Shown: positions 1 through 12,340, numbered from the stretch's first letter. The stretch is 64,000 bases of DNA from Diadema setosum (GCA_033980235.1 CM067080.1:124001-188000), one strand, 5' to 3'. Numbers and translations are program-made. Notes: generated by a model from the letters alone, not told the origin.

Positions 1-1662
1 GACAATCATATCAACTTTTACATCTGGAAAAATTCCGTCCCATAGAGATAAGACGTCATAACGAAGATACAGAAAAAAGTACATATGACCTTTGACCCCA
101 CTTTGCACAGACAAGATGGCATCTGAGCAAAAAGTGGTTATTTTGTGAAATGATCCTTGTAACATGGTCTTTATGTGTGCAAAATATGGGAAAGATAGGA
201 CATGTATTTACTAAGATACAGGATGAAGTATTTATGACCTTTGACCCTAATTTACATACCCGAGATGGTGTCCGATCAAGTAGTTGTTATTTTATGAGAT
301 AATGTACGTAACATGAACTAAACATGTTCAAAGTATGGGGGTGATAGGGGTTGTCTTTCTTGAGTTATTGCAAAGGAAGTTGCAGAAAGAAAGAAATATC
401 TCAATACATCGAAAATAAGTTTTAATTTCAACCAAATTTTTTGACGTGATGCCGACATCGTATGAAGAAACGAAGGGCACACTTACGATAGCCCAAAGTC
501 TCAGCTACAACATATTAAAATTTGGGAGAAATTCACTGACGCATAAGTGAGCTAGTGCTCGAGAAAGATAGTCATGTCAATTTTCATTTCCAGAAAAACT
601 GCACCCCCATAGAGATAACACGTAAACTGGTCAAATTTGACAAGATTACTTTCAATCCATTTTTACGAGGTGATGCCGTCACCTAATCAAAATGCTGTTA
701 CTATACTTATGAAAGAGTATTTAATAAGCTACATCATACTGAAATCTCGGTGAAAATTGGCAAAGGATTAGTGAGATACGCTCGAATGAACTTAAAATTT
801 GATGACGTCATTTTGAAAATTTACTTTTTTTACTTTATTAAGAAATTTTATATCTTTTAATCATTTTTTCAGCATCGCCAACCCATGAAATGACATGTAC
901 AACTCATCAGCTTTCAGAATAGGTAAAGAAAATGGGGGGTCACCGTCCATCCTGACGAGTAAAATCGGATTCAAATTTTTTTTGGGTTTTTTGGCATTGT
1001 TGGACTGTATATCACCATTGACGCGCGCGCGGAATTTCAAATTTGACGGGTCCGTATGACGTCATATTGAGTCCGATTGACTTGAAACTTGGTAGAAATA
1101 TTCCTTGACATTCCAGGCATCCGATAAGTGTGAAAAAATGGGAAATTTGTATTGCATATGAGCTGTGTGTGCGTATATGCGCGCGCGCGTACGCGTCCGT
1201 CCAATTTTTTCAATTTTTCCAAAAATGCTCCAAATGGTCTGAAACGTGTGCAAAAAAAGTTTCAGCTCGATTTGAGCATACAAATATTTTAACACGCGCG
1301 TACGCGCACGTTTTAAGACAAAATATGAATTTTGAGAATATGAGTAGAATCCGCATAACTTGAAATATATGTGACGTAAATTTCATTGAAAAATTCCATT
1401 CCATTAATGAGATATGAATGAGAATGTGTTTTCATATAATGACGTCATAGTGACGTCACGGTCGACTGATCACTATGATTTTATTAGACCCGTCGTCTTT
1501 GGGACATGATACATATATGGTATAATTTTGACATTGATAGGAAGAATACTTTCTGAGCTAATCGATACACAAAATTTGTCCAGAAATAAAGAAAGAAGAA
1601 GAAGAACCAACAAAGAATCCGTACAGATACAGAAGGTGATCCGAGAGGATACTCGGATCACC
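1..1662 (+). repeat. Dispersed Helitron-like repeat with CRE and DR1 motifs
   Basis: This stretch has no credible gene and reads as one repetitive element that enters the window already under way. Diverged internal units carry TGACCTTTGACCCC at 86-99 and a near-identical copy at 235-248. Exact TGACGTCA palindromes occur at 803-810, 1057-1064, 1440-1447 and 1451-1458. A CpG-rich alternating purine-pyrimidine patch lies around 1165-1200 and another around 1290-1310. The element appears to end at a strong hairpin at 1635-1662, preceded by a short GAA run near 1587-1606. A terminal hairpin suits Helitron or Helentron families, but the 5' end is outside the window and no CTRR terminus was confirmed, so the class is an inference. 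Confidence 0.5.
1635..1662 (+). repeat. Perfect 11-bp-stem hairpin at the element's 3' end
   Basis: GGTGATCCGAG at 1635-1645 pairs perfectly with CTCGGATCACC at 1652-1662 across a six-base loop, and an A run follows. It lies where the repetitive sequence gives way to unique-looking DNA. Terminal hairpins of this kind mark the 3' ends of rolling-circle (Helitron-type) elements. An RNA role is also possible, but no promoter was seen. Confidence 0.6.
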
Positions 1663-3352
1663 TAAAAAAACTGTTGGCCCCATTTTGCAAAAGTTTCATG
1701 CCACCAACAATTTTTCTGTTCTTGTTTGGCTGGTTTTTTTTCTTTTGTCTAATGGATGAAGCAATGTTTGCTGTGTTGTGTAACATTGTGCTTGTCTAGG
1801 AGCATCATGCTCCCTCATCTAGCCTATTCCCCCAAGATCCAGTGTCGTGCAAGCTAAGCCACTATGTGCCCTTGAGAGATAAAATGACAGGGGTCCAGAC
1901 AGGTAACTGTACTGATACTCTTGGCGACTACATGTGTGGTACCCTTGATAAATAATTGCAATCCCTGACGTAGATGATGCAACCCATTGTTTTCTGTAAT
2001 TACTTGTCATTTGAAAGTAAATCCCTTTATGATGTGAAAGGGAATGGTAAATATTTTGACACCTTTTTTTTTCAGATTTTGGCATAACCCGCAATCATGT
2101 TTATATTGATAGATAGAAATGGTTTTGTACATGTATACTTGTCTTAATTCATACAGTATGCACTGTCAACATTTGTCTAGTGTGCTGTATTTTCATTTTA
2201 AGTCTAATCAATGATAATAATATTTCAGTAGCATAATCATAAGAGTTACAATTGTGGCTGTGATTTGTATATGATTCTTAATCAATATCAGTATGCATAA
2301 TCGTATGATTATTCATATTATCAAGTGTTGTGACCTTTTTTTTTTCAGTGGCATTTAACACACTTCCTTATTAAAATGCAAAATCAATACACATAAAGGC
2401 CTTTACAACTGACTGTCATTTTGAATCAAATGAAACAGCAACTAACCAAACCTCTTTATACAAGATGTACTTGTTACCCTGTTTAGATTCCCCAAAACAT
2501 GGCACAACCTCCAGAAGTTGTGCCATGTTGAAATATTGTACCTCAGATGATGTGGACTCTGAACAGTCACAGCACAAAACACAAGTCTATAGACCTGGCC
2601 TACAAACGTAAGTCTGGGGTGAATGTCATGATAGACAGCCCTAGCATGAATCTAGCACAACCTTCAGAGTTTGTGTCATGTTTACTGCAAATCGGGGACT
2701 CTAAATGGTCCTGGCATGAATTTGGAGCACACTTCCAGTGACCCGCACTGTCCGTAGCAGAGTACACACGTGTATTTGTATGTGAGGGAGAGACTGCCCC
2801 CACCTCTCCCAAGGAGGAACTGTAGATAGGGTCTTTCTCACCCCCGCAGAGTTTGTTAAAAAACAACAGCAACAATAACGGTAATTTTTGTCTTGCATTG
2901 GAGGTCCTCCCAGTACAGAGACTCTCAGAAATAGTATCTCTTTGCTTTAATAGTAAGAGTCTCATTTAAGTCAAAATGATACAGCTCATTTCATTGGTAG
3001 GGCGTTTTTTTTTCCCCCCTCTATTTAAATCAGTGAATGCAGGGTGGGTAGTGATGTTTTTGTTGCAGTTGTTGTCAACTCTTGTTATTCTATCACTTGG
3101 CACCAAGAGTCAGTAGCATGTGAGGCACGAATGATCACAGGCACTCTGTCTCAGACTACCCCCTCACTCTTTTTTGTATCTTTGTGTAAAACTTATGACA
3201 TGACTTCCCCTTTTGTGACTGTTTTTTTTTTCTTTTTTTCTTTTTTTACATTATGGCAAAGATTCTTGCAGAGAGTGCTGCACCCCCTTACTCAAGTATC
3301 TCTCCCTCTAGTTGGGGTTGTGATCCCTTTTGCCTTGCTCAGTTCCGTTTCA
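1663..3352. other. Non-coding stretch upstream of candidate exon A
   Basis: No coding exon could be supported. Homopolymer T runs are frequent (for example near 2335-2346 and 3222-3247). A local hairpin occurs at 2498-2526, with CATGGCACAAC pairing with GTTGTGCCATG around a seven-base loop. Short open frames on both strands have no start context, splice sites or recognisable composition. Confidence 0.5.
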
Positions 3353-3366
3353 TGACGTCATCCAAT
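3353..3366 (+). promoter_or_regulatory. CRE palindrome next to a CCAAT box
   Basis: TGACGTCA at 3353-3360 is followed one base later by CCAAT at 3362-3366, a pairing common in promoters bound by CREB/ATF and NF-Y. It lies about 860 bases upstream of the start codon at 4223, so it could belong to the promoter of that candidate first exon. No TATA box or initiator was identified, and the same octamer also occurs in the nearby repeat, so chance or repeat origin is possible. Confidence 0.25.
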
Positions 3367-4222
3367 GCTGCCCTGCAACAGTCATCACAAAATCTTGGTG
3401 TTGATCTGCTAATTTAGTGATATACTGATCGGCAACTCAAAATGCCACATGGCATGACAATTAAAAAAAAAATAGTTTTTCAGCTAAGTTTTGGGGAATC
3501 AGTCCATGAATTTGCTAATCCATTCATTCATCAGTCTCTTACTTCATGTGAGAGTAGTACCCAGGAGTCCTACATATGTGCTGATGCTGTGGCTTATTTA
3601 TTATTTTTGTCTGTTTTTTTTATTATTAGAAGAGTTTATTGTTATTTTAGAAAGGTAGTGTAGCAAAGCTAAAATTACCTGTGAGATTTTAACAATAGTA
3701 TCTTGGGGACTTGAATGCTGAACATGAGTCAGTGCCAATTGTGGAAACTTCAAATTACATCAGCATTTGACCTCATGTGCAATGTAAGGAAACTTTGTGC
3801 AAAACGAATTACGAAGAGCATTACTAGCATCCCCTCCTCTCTGAAGTGATTGAAGTCAGTCAGAGAGAGAGAAACTTGCAGAAGAAAAAAAAAAGAGCAA
3901 CAACAAAGTTTGGAGGGTTTGGAATTGCTTCATTGCTATTGGTTCATGCCAAGCGTGAGTCAAACTTTTCTCTGGCAACTCATGACATCATTTCATTTTG
4001 ACCAGTGGCTGGGACCCCCTTTGCGACAGCTGCATTGTTTGCTGGCGAATAAGTGCCATGGTTTGTTGGCTTGATTAGCAACAGCAGTTTCTGTGAGGGA
4101 GAGAAAAAAGTAAAGAGTTTCAGGACTTTTCTAGAGTTGGGACACATTGTGAACCTGGAGTTCTTTTGCCCCGCTTTGGATTTAAGTTGTTGTGTGTAGT
4201 TCTTTTCACTTCGGTTGCCGAC

Positions 4223-4330
4223 ATGAGGGTGTACGAGTCGCGACTTCCTACCCCGCCGTACGCATCATTCCCGCAGCGCCCAGGCAGCAGGCTGCCCCAC
4301 TATTATCGGCCCAGAAACAATGGCATCGTG
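4223..4330 (+). CDS. Candidate first coding exon A (possible alternative SLC4-like N-terminus)
   Basis: An ATG with a purine at -3 opens 36 codons that end exactly at a strong donor, GTG followed by GTAAGC. The peptide starts MRVYESRLPTPPYASF and ends HYYRPRNNGIV: proline- and arginine-rich with no hydrophobic segment. The exon is clearly more GC-rich and CpG-rich than its surroundings, which is what draws attention to it. It ends in phase 0, so it could be joined in frame to the exon at 60109. It could not be joined to the exon beginning at 17247, because that junction soon meets a stop. The frame stays open upstream of this ATG, but only non-ATG starts are available there; an internal exon with an upstream acceptor cannot be excluded. 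The peptide itself matches nothing I recognise, and linkage to the downstream transporter exon is inferred from strand and phase only. Confidence 0.45.
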
Positions 4331-5332
4331 GTAAGCGTCTTTTCCCCATAGCTTCTTTCATCTGCGATTTTGCTGCTACGGTGTTATTTCTGTATCTCAG
4401 AAACAAACAGAATAGAAGGAAACTAAGCTATCAGAAATTGGGATTGAAATAAAGTAGTGCACCCCTAGTTAATATTTCAGCAACTCATGCTGACAATTTT
4501 AGTAAATGTCCTGCATCTTCTATCATTCCTGAATTATCCTGAGGCATTCCTTTTTTCTTTTCTTTTTTTGCATGTAAAAAGGGCATACTGTTTTGGATTA
4601 GAAAAATGTTTGATTTTTTTTTGTTAACTAAGCTGTAAATTGTACTTATGATTTTATGTGAATGGAGTGGTCTATTGTTGCTTCTAAACAGGTTACCCCT
4701 ACAAGCTTTCATCCAATTGAACTTTCACTTGGATAATGAAAATCATGAAATATTAAAATATTCAGTTGCTTCAGTCACATCAGGTAATTGTTAAATGACA
4801 GAGTGAGTGGAGGGAAGAGCAGTCCGGGAAGTTAAATGTGTTTCCTTTTTTTTTCTAATATTTAAAAGTTTCTTTCATTCAAGTCTAAGACATATGTTAT
4901 TCCTGGTTGAATAACTTATAGAATAGTAATCAGTTACTGTACATGTATCAGGATTTGAGCCTCAGGCAAAATTGTGTTTGAATGCAAAACTGGAAATTCC
5001 ACAATTTTATACACAAACTGGCAAGTTGTGAGGGTATGACATGCTCACTTTGCCATTTGCATTATACTCATATTGACCGTTCAAGAACTGTTTCCCGAAA
5101 AATTAGCAAAGCTTCAAAATGTCATTACTTCCTTTCACCCGATTTCGATCAAAATTTTACCGTTGAACTCGTAATATTTTACTCTTTCTTATCAGACTAA
5201 CTTATATTTGGACTGGATTTCCCCTTTAACAACATGACAAAATCCTTGATTGACTATGTTAATAAGACTAATACGAAAATCTATCAAATGTAATTTGCCG
5301 ACATTTAATCGCTGACATGAAAAGAGTACAAA
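4331..5332 (+). other. Intron-like sequence after exon A
   Basis: The donor at 4331 opens AT-rich DNA with no further exon that I can support. It contains T runs and several short open frames without splice signals. No mobile element boundary was recognised until the element that starts at 5333. Confidence 0.4.
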
Positions 5333-5539
5333 CTGTAAAATAAGGAATGTTCGTATGCATTTTAATTTCGTGAATTTCATGAGAGCCAAGATTCGCGAAA
5401 ATAGAATGCATGCGAAAGTTCTTATCTATACTATTTGCACCGAATGTTAGAGGCAGTTCGCGAAAATTTCATGCCGCAAAAAAGGCCGTCAGCTCCAATT
5501 TGCGAATATTTCATGCTACGAAAATATCTAGTTTTACAG
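5333..5539. mobile_element. Short Tc1/mariner-like MITE of the TTCGCGAA family
   Basis: The ends are CTGTAAAA and TTTTACAG in inverted orientation, with TA following the right end. Inside are several TTCGCGAA-type motifs, with an ATGCATTTTAATTTCG block near the left end and a partial inverted copy. Related copies lie at 28605-28813 and 42955-43163, both flanked by TA on each side, which fits Tc1/mariner target choice. It has no coding capacity. Confidence 0.6.
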
Positions 5540-5559
5540 TAATTTGCCCTATATGTTAA

Positions 5560-5945
5560 AGGGATGGTATAGTTTTGGTTGAGACCTAATTTCAGGTTTC
5601 TAACATTTTTTTTTTAGTGAGATAATGAGAAACCTTTTATGAAATATGAAAAAGCATGTAATTCTATGAGGAATTCAATGTTTATTTGATGAAAATTGGG
5701 TTTGAAATGTCTGAGATATCCAAAAAAGAGCGATTCTAATAAAGTGTGGGACCCACACTTTATTACAATCGCTTTGTTTTACTTTGTTTTTCGATGTTTC
5801 AGTCATTCCAAACCTGATTTTCATCAAATAATCTTTGAATTTCTCTTAAAATGGTTTTCTCTGTACTATATCATAAGTGTTTTCTTGGTATCTCGCAAAA
5901 GGTTAAAAACCCAATTCTCATCTCAACCAATACTGTACCATCCCT
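5560..5945. mobile_element. TTAA-flanked foldback element (AGGGATGGTA family)
   Basis: The terminal inverted repeat begins AGGGATGGTATAGTTTTGG on the left and matches the right end apart from a few substitutions. TTAA borders both ends (5556-5559 and 5946-5949). The middle is a second palindrome around 5725-5790, where a GTGTGGGACCCACAC core is flanked by complementary arms. It is non-coding. The TTAA borders suggest a piggyBac-like MITE. Part of its core recurs at about 17480-17642. Confidence 0.65.
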
Positions 5946-6218
5946 TTAAGTATTAAGTTAAAGCATGAAATTCAGCAACTTTAATTTATTCACCTTGTCC
6001 CTACCATTACGTTCAAATGTCAAAGAAATTAAATACCACAGTCTTAAACTACTCTGTGTTTTTGTTACAGTTTCTTTGAGGACTTGGAGCTTTGCTATGC
6101 CATTAAGATCTACTTAAAAAGAAAAAAAAAATGCTTTCTCCCCTGAATATTACTTAAAGAGGAAAGTAACATGTAAGACACAATTATCATCATACCTTCT
6201 TTTTTTTATTATCCTTAA

Positions 6219-6710
6219 CCATTTATGTTCCATGTTTGCACGTCCGATCGACTGGAGTCGATGGCGTGCTGACTTCGCATATTCTGCTGAAATGCACAAA
6301 CCTGCTCAAACCGATCAATAGATTGCCATATGCTGCAGTACAATGAAAGCATTTCTCGCGCTTCCAATCCTCATAGCTTGTATTTTATGCGGTGATTGAC
6401 TATAAAGTGGTGTTACATACTGGATTTGCATGTTAATTCTAAGTTTCTGTCATGGTTTTGTGTGCAGAAGTCATGCCTTTACAGTAAATTAGCTATTAGT
6501 CATTTGAAGAAAAACAATCATAGATTTGTCATACAATTTACATCAAAGCAAAGCTTGGCGCTTTTTCTGCTTTACTTATTATACGTCCAGCTTAACAGAA
6601 ATCTATTGAAGTAACATAGATTTGAAAAAACAATGTTTTCTCAAAGCATGACAACATAGGTGTTGCAGAATAATGTGGCACACAGGGTTTCCACCGTGGC
6701 ACATAAAGAG
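6219..6710. mobile_element. Possible TTAA-flanked element with degraded TIRs
   Basis: TTAA at 6215-6218 is followed by CCATTTATGTTCC. The right end reads GGCACATAAAGAG followed by TTAA at 6711-6714, so 10 of 13 terminal bases match in inverted orientation. The interior has no coding potential. The size and TTAA borders resemble the other TTAA elements here, but the TIR is short and imperfect. Confidence 0.4.
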
Positions 6711-9421
6711 TTAATGGGCTTTTTGTTTTTCTGTGTTTTCTAAGACACAAAGTATAAATATATCATTTTGGGCATTTTGCATCATGCAGAAGCCTGTATT
6801 GCTTGATATAATAGCATTCAACACAAAATTAGGAGAGATATCTTGCATTCAGAAAAGGCTCAAAGAGTCCTTGGTGCAGCTTGAGATTGGATGTTATCCA
6901 AGCACTTTCTATTATCTAGGATGCTGGAGTGATAGAATCTGTTGGACAGCTGACAGGGTAGAGATGAAAGCTTGACGAGCAAGTCAGTTGTGTGTGTGTG
7001 TGTGATTGTTTTATAGAGCCATGTAATTGTGAATGGAACGTTTTTCATAATACAATGTATTTTGAGTTGTTAAAAGATGGATAAAAGATTCAGAGAGGGA
7101 ATTATGTAAAGTTAGCAGAATGCAGAAAGAAGTGGCACAGTGTAACTTAGAGTGTGTTCAAGCGCTCTAAAGCGAACCAAAGCGAACTGAACCAAAGCGT
7201 ACTGTACCGAACTGTGTTATATTTACAGGGCTCGACCTTAACTTTTTTTCTAGGAAGCCAGCCGGGCTCCTCAGGGACCTTTTTAGGGAGCCAAATTGAG
7301 TTTTAGAGAGCCACGTTTCCCTCAGTCACAATGAGCAGTAGAGGTCTATTACATGTACATGTACAACTGTATTAACCTGGTGGAGAAGATTTCGTTTAGA
7401 TATAACATGCATTTCTCCAGACACAAGCCGGAGATACCTGGTTCTTAGTATCTAACGGGTTTTAGCACAGTCACAGCGTGTGTGTGTGTGTGTGCGTGTG
7501 TGTGTGTGTGTGTGTGCCTGTGTGCCTGTGCCTGCCGTGCACCTGCGTGTGTGTGTGTAGGTGTTTTGTGTGGTCCCTCTCCCATTCCCTTGTGTAATTT
7601 CTTACCCTGGTCTGTTCATAATTATTGTCTTTCTTTCTCGGTTCTTCTTTTTTTAGCTGCAAGGTGTCGGTTAGAAACAATTATGTAACGCCATATGTTG
7701 ATTGATCAGCAGAGCTGCCAACCTTTGGAAGCACAAATCCGTACTCAGCAGCTCCAAAATCCGTATTTTCCACCAGAATCTGTATTTTTCCATCTCCCTC
7801 TTTTTTGCCATTTTGAATTAAACTTGTCGACTTATAAGGCCTACAAGCTCTTTAACATAACATTACGACACATGCCGAAGTATCGAGCTGGTCACTAGCA
7901 CGATAAAGAATCCAAACTACGCAATGTTCAGTGTTGATTGATTGCTTTCTCTCAATGCATATGTGTACAAGACTACAAGTGCATGTATGTACCTCCAGAA
8001 ACTTGCTGGGCTGGTTATGGAAGCTTCCACTATCTAGCAGGGAAGGGGGATGCTTTCATCTTCTCAAGAAAGCTTCTGTGTGAGTGAATGCAAAACTCTG
8101 TTCGGTGTTTCCAACTATTGTTTACTATAAAACATAATCATGCGCTGTTTTCAGGCTTTTTAATTTTACTGGATTTTAAACATCAGTATTTTCCGAAAGT
8201 ACCGGTATTCCAATTTCTTTTACCCTGACTGGAATCGGAAAGTCTGCTATAACGATGATCGCAAAATGCCGCGCTGTGTGTGGTTGCGCCAATGTGCAAA
8301 CACATGGTTGTACTTTCAAGTTTAAAGGAATGCGCCATGTGCTCCTGCCTAGAAGAGGTCACTGCAAGTTCGATGGATCGAATGTGCCATAGCTGAGCTG
8401 ATGGCTTGTTTACGGTATATAACATGCAGTTTACATTCGATACGAAGAAGTCATTACGTCTTTCACGAGGAAAAACATACAAAACAAACAAAAAACACCT
8501 ACGAACGAATGTTGATAGCCAAAACTTTGAAAAGTGATAAGCAGTTATGATGAGCATGAACTGAAATTAATTGTCATGATTTTGCTGTCTAACCATGTGA
8601 TGACTGCATCTCATTGGACCTACTTCATAGTGAATTTGTATGGGCATACGAGACCTTTTAAGTATTTCTGTGATTGCCTTTTTAATTGACTGATTAATCG
8701 ATCCTTTTTTATTGTTCAGGGAACATAAGATATTCGATTAAGTACACCATATTCGACTGATGTTTCCTGCTATGCGCCAAAAGAAAGGCTATAAAATTGT
8801 AGAATCACGGTATCTTTGCAATGATTCCTTTAATTCAACTGAGCTGGTTCTTCTAGAGATCAATATTTTCAGGATATTTACATGCTGTTTATTCCAGTGC
8901 GCGCATTCTTTCGTCTGGCACGCACCTGGGTGTGGCACCTGCTTTTGTGGAAATTTCCACAAGGGGAGAGGGGTGGGTGTCAAGTTTCTTCGAGCCGAAG
9001 AGACTAGTGTGCGCACGGATTTTCACAATCTCTTCGCTCTAATTTATTGTAATTCATGACATGCTTTCTCCTTATTCTGTGCTGATATTGAACATTTAGA
9101 TTTAACTTTACGAAGGTTGGCAGATCATGGATCTTTTTGTTGCGAGGTGTATGTAGTTTCTGTTTTTATCATTCTTTGGAGGGGAAAGAAGAGTAAGGGG
9201 GAAGAAGAATAAGAGGGAAAGTGAAATAAAACGAACGGCACGTACGCTCAGCATTTGCAGTAAGCCGTCTTTTATACCAGCGTAGTTTTCATCATCACTC
9301 AGATCATTTTAGCCTTTTCCTATCAACATTAAGAAACACGCACAGTCCCTCGAGATAAGAACCGAGGAAAATAAATAACAAATACAAAGGATCAACACCT
9401 CCCAACACAAATATTTAGAAA
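6711..9421. other. Non-coding stretch with microsatellite and old repeat fragments
   Basis: No exon is supported. A GT microsatellite occupies roughly 7480-7558. Around 7140-7200 there is a short repeat of AAAGCGAAC-like units. Sequences beginning CAGGGCTCGACC near 7228 and CAGAGCTGCCAACC near 7711 look like ends of old hAT-type elements, but no partner ends were found. A cysteine-rich open frame at 8255 is discussed among the rejected items. Confidence 0.4.
7480..7558. repeat. Interrupted (GT)n microsatellite
   Basis: The run is dominated by GT dinucleotides with a few C-containing interruptions in the middle. It produces spurious long open frames on both strands (poly Cys-Val one way, His-Thr the other), which should not be taken for genes. 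Confidence 0.9.
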
Positions 9422-9520
9422 AGGGGTATAATTCCAGTAATATCGGCCTCATAAATGATTTTTAGAATAGATGAACACAGGACATTCGGCGCAGCAGTTG
9501 TAACTGTTTACTGAGCTGAG
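9422..9520. repeat. Dispersed repeat fragment shared with the nested element at 33373-34835
   Basis: The block containing CAGTAATATCGGCCTCATAA and ending near CTGTTTACTGAGC recurs with minor changes at about 33838-33932, inside the TTAA-flanked nested element. This copy is probably a truncated relative of that element. An A run of about 27 bases follows at 9551-9577. Confidence 0.5.
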
Positions 9521-9546
9521 CACGAGTTTTACACGTAAATTGCAAT

Positions 9547-9580
<34 letters not shown>

Positions 9581-10360
9581 GCCCGACCGACCCTATTTGA
9601 AAATCTCATGTTACGCCAATGCAACATTTTTTTTTTTTTGGCCTAAGCATACGCAGTCCGATGTATCAGTTAACGTGCTGCATGAAACAGTTGAAGTGCA
9701 TTGCAGGGTTCCTCTCTTGCCCACTCACCACCCTGTGGACCGAAAACCAAACCCTGTCGCATTGCGCTGAACCTGACACCGCTGATTGGCTAAGCGTGCA
9801 CTGACCAGTAGAGAATGCATGCGCAGGAGGATTAGGTTGTCTTTTTGCTCTTATTTTCACCTAACTACTAATTTGCGCAAACACGAAACTTCACAGGTAG
9901 TGAGTCTGGTGTATACAGACTAGCAATATGTTAATCAAATGCATATTCATGCAGGCACAGTCCTATGCCCTGAAAATAAGCGTAACCCTTTCCCACGGTC
10001 GACTCAAACAGAAAAACACACATATCTCGAAAAAGATACATCAGCATTTTTGCCCAAAAATCATATAAAGGATGATAAATCCATATTAGATATATGTGTG
10101 AAGTTTTTAGGGATTTGGTGGTAAAATAAGGGAGATACGAGGAGGTGAACTTTGGAAATTTTCTTGTCCTTCCCTCCACACAGTGCTTTGATGACCATTA
10201 TGAATGCAAAAGCTTTGGCCTCTTCGTCAGTGATTTAATTGCACCGTATCGCCGGGGCTGTACTAGGGTACATTGCTTGACAGTAGTGGTAACGTGGCAA
10301 GAAGTTACTTTATTGTAACATAACATGCAAGAAAAGCTCTGAAGAGTCACAGTCATATTA

Positions 10361-10794
10361 GGCCCGTTCACACACAAGGGAAAAAGTGTGATTTAAAAAT
10401 CGATTTTCTTATAGCGATCAAAATTTCGAAATTTTTTCCAGTGTGGACAGAAAAATCTCACTAATTACCGCGATCCTTATCGCGATCCAACTCGCAATAT
10501 TAGTGCGATTTTTCAGAATAATCGCGATTATTTTGCCAAGCGTCGTGTGTGTGAGCGCGATCGAGATTCGGAAATCGGTATTTTTAATCCCATCGTTCGT
10601 AGCGTGTGCGAAACTCTATTGGGACTGCGGGGTCAGTCTTCGGTTATGCAAGATTCGCGCATGCACAGTTTGGCCACTGATCGTTCTTTCCTTACTGCGA
10701 AGTGCGATTTTTCCCTGTGTATGAACAGTCGAAAAAAAAAATCGAAATTTGGATCGCGATTGAAATTTCGATTTTCGTTGTTTGTGAACGGGCC
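10361..10794. mobile_element. TIR element beginning GGCCCGTTCACAC
   Basis: Inverted ends GGCCCGTTCACACACAA and TTGTTTGTGAACGGGCC bound 434 bases, with TA on both sides. The interior is crowded with GATCGCGAT and AATCGCGATT palindromes and is non-coding. The end sequence resembles those at 43673-44194 and 19268-20660 only loosely (GTTCACAC, GTTTATGC, GTCACACC). The superfamily is uncertain: hAT or mariner-like. Confidence 0.6.
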
Positions 10795-10889
10795 TATTGA
10801 TTGATTATTGTGATTTAACTCAAGAAAATGTTTTGATTTAGCTCAAGTGAGCAATTTACCATTCCCCATGTGGAGGCGCCCAAGGACAC

Positions 10890-10908
10890 GGGGGGGGGGG
10901 GGGGGGGG
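10890..10908. repeat. Poly-G tract of 19 bases
   Basis: An uninterrupted G run on the plus strand. Comparable runs occur at 29169-29188, near 18720-18731, near 23663-23677 and near 46316-46325. They could form G-quadruplex structures and are also prone to sequencing length errors. Confidence 0.9.
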
Positions 10909-11033
10909 AACAAAGACCCAGAGTCAAGAAATCTTAAATCTTTTTTTCTGTACCAGAAGTGATTATTAGTACCCCTTTCAGTAACTCCTCTGGCCCTGGC
11001 CCCAGCTAAGTCATGAAATTTTGAGTTTATTAA

Positions 11034-11589
11034 AGGACAAGTCCACCTTCATATACATAAGGATTGAGAGATTGCAGCAATATTAGTAGAACACATCAGT
11101 GAAAGTTTGAGGAAAATTGGACAATCCATTCAAAAGTCACAGATATTTTAAGTATCTGCGCAGTCACTGCTGGAAGAGAAGACTACAACAGTGTATGATG
11201 TCACATGCGTACAACTATATAAGGAAAATAAAAAGAGAATTTCACAAAACTTTACTTTTTGAATAAAGTGCACATTTCTTCGACTTGCAACTGACATATA
11301 AGGGTAATATTATTCCCCTTGCCCTCTGAAAGAGAGAAGTCAAGTGTTCTTTTGTTATGCGAGAAAAATGGAAATATCTTGAATTTTCTTTATTCTTTCT
11401 TTATATCGTTGTACTCATGTGACATCACAAGCTATAGTAGTCTTTTCATCCAGCCGTGACTGAGCATAAACTTCAAAAATTCATAACTTTTAAACGGATT
11501 GTCCGATTTTGCTCAAACTCTCACTGATGTGTTTTACTAATATTGCTGCATTCACTCAACCCACTTGTCTATGAAGGTGAACTTGTCCT
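11034..11589. mobile_element. TTAA-flanked foldback element, AGGACAAG family, copy 1
   Basis: The inverted ends AGGACAAGTCCACCTTCATA and its complement bound 556 bases, with TTAA on both sides (11030-11033 and 11590-11593). Inversion extends far inward, so the whole element is close to a long hairpin. It is non-coding. Copies lie at 50326-50881 and, with an eroded right end, 51832-52395. The family is probably a piggyBac-like MITE. Confidence 0.7.
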
Positions 11590-12198
11590 TTAAATCATCA
11601 AAACATAAAAAGCACAGTCATTCTAATTCTGTGTTCCAAACTTAGGCCCAGAATATATCATGGTGTGTAAGTTGCATTTGATGAGCCATCTGAATTGTGT
11701 ACTGAAGTACTTCAGATATTGTACAAACGATGCTCTTCACCTATTTACGTTTATATCTTTGCTGATATGGCAGTGCCAGTCTGTGTTGGGTGCAAAAACT
11801 GACACAATGTTTTTTCTTGAAGTATTTTTTTTTGTTTTACCTTTTCATAGATATTTTGTCATTGTTTCAAAGACAGTGATGTATTTCGACATTTTTCCCC
11901 CCTAAGAAGATAGATAGCAAATGCTGGCATAACCTGGTACGTTTGTTACAATTCATGGGTCATTTTGACTTTTAACCCTCAGAAAGATTTATGTGCTGCC
12001 TTTTGTTAATTACAAAATTATATGATATGAAAGAAAGAAGTGATGCAAAGAAATTAATGAAGATGATAATAAAAAGTAATACAGGTTCACTAATAAAAAA
12101 AAAAATAATTTTATAAGGAATACAAATGGTAGTGATGGGTAAACTACAGTGAGGCATTTGAAACAAAAGTCTAATTTTACCAGATTAAAAATAAAACA

Positions 12199-12340
<142 letters not shown>

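Noticed and set aside
8255..8392. Cysteine-rich frame MIAKCRAVCGCANVQTHG with a loose likeness to a THAP zinc finger start
   Set aside because: Cysteine spacing does not fit the THAP pattern, later zinc ligands and the AVPTIF-like box are missing, and the frame ends after about 45 residues without a donor.
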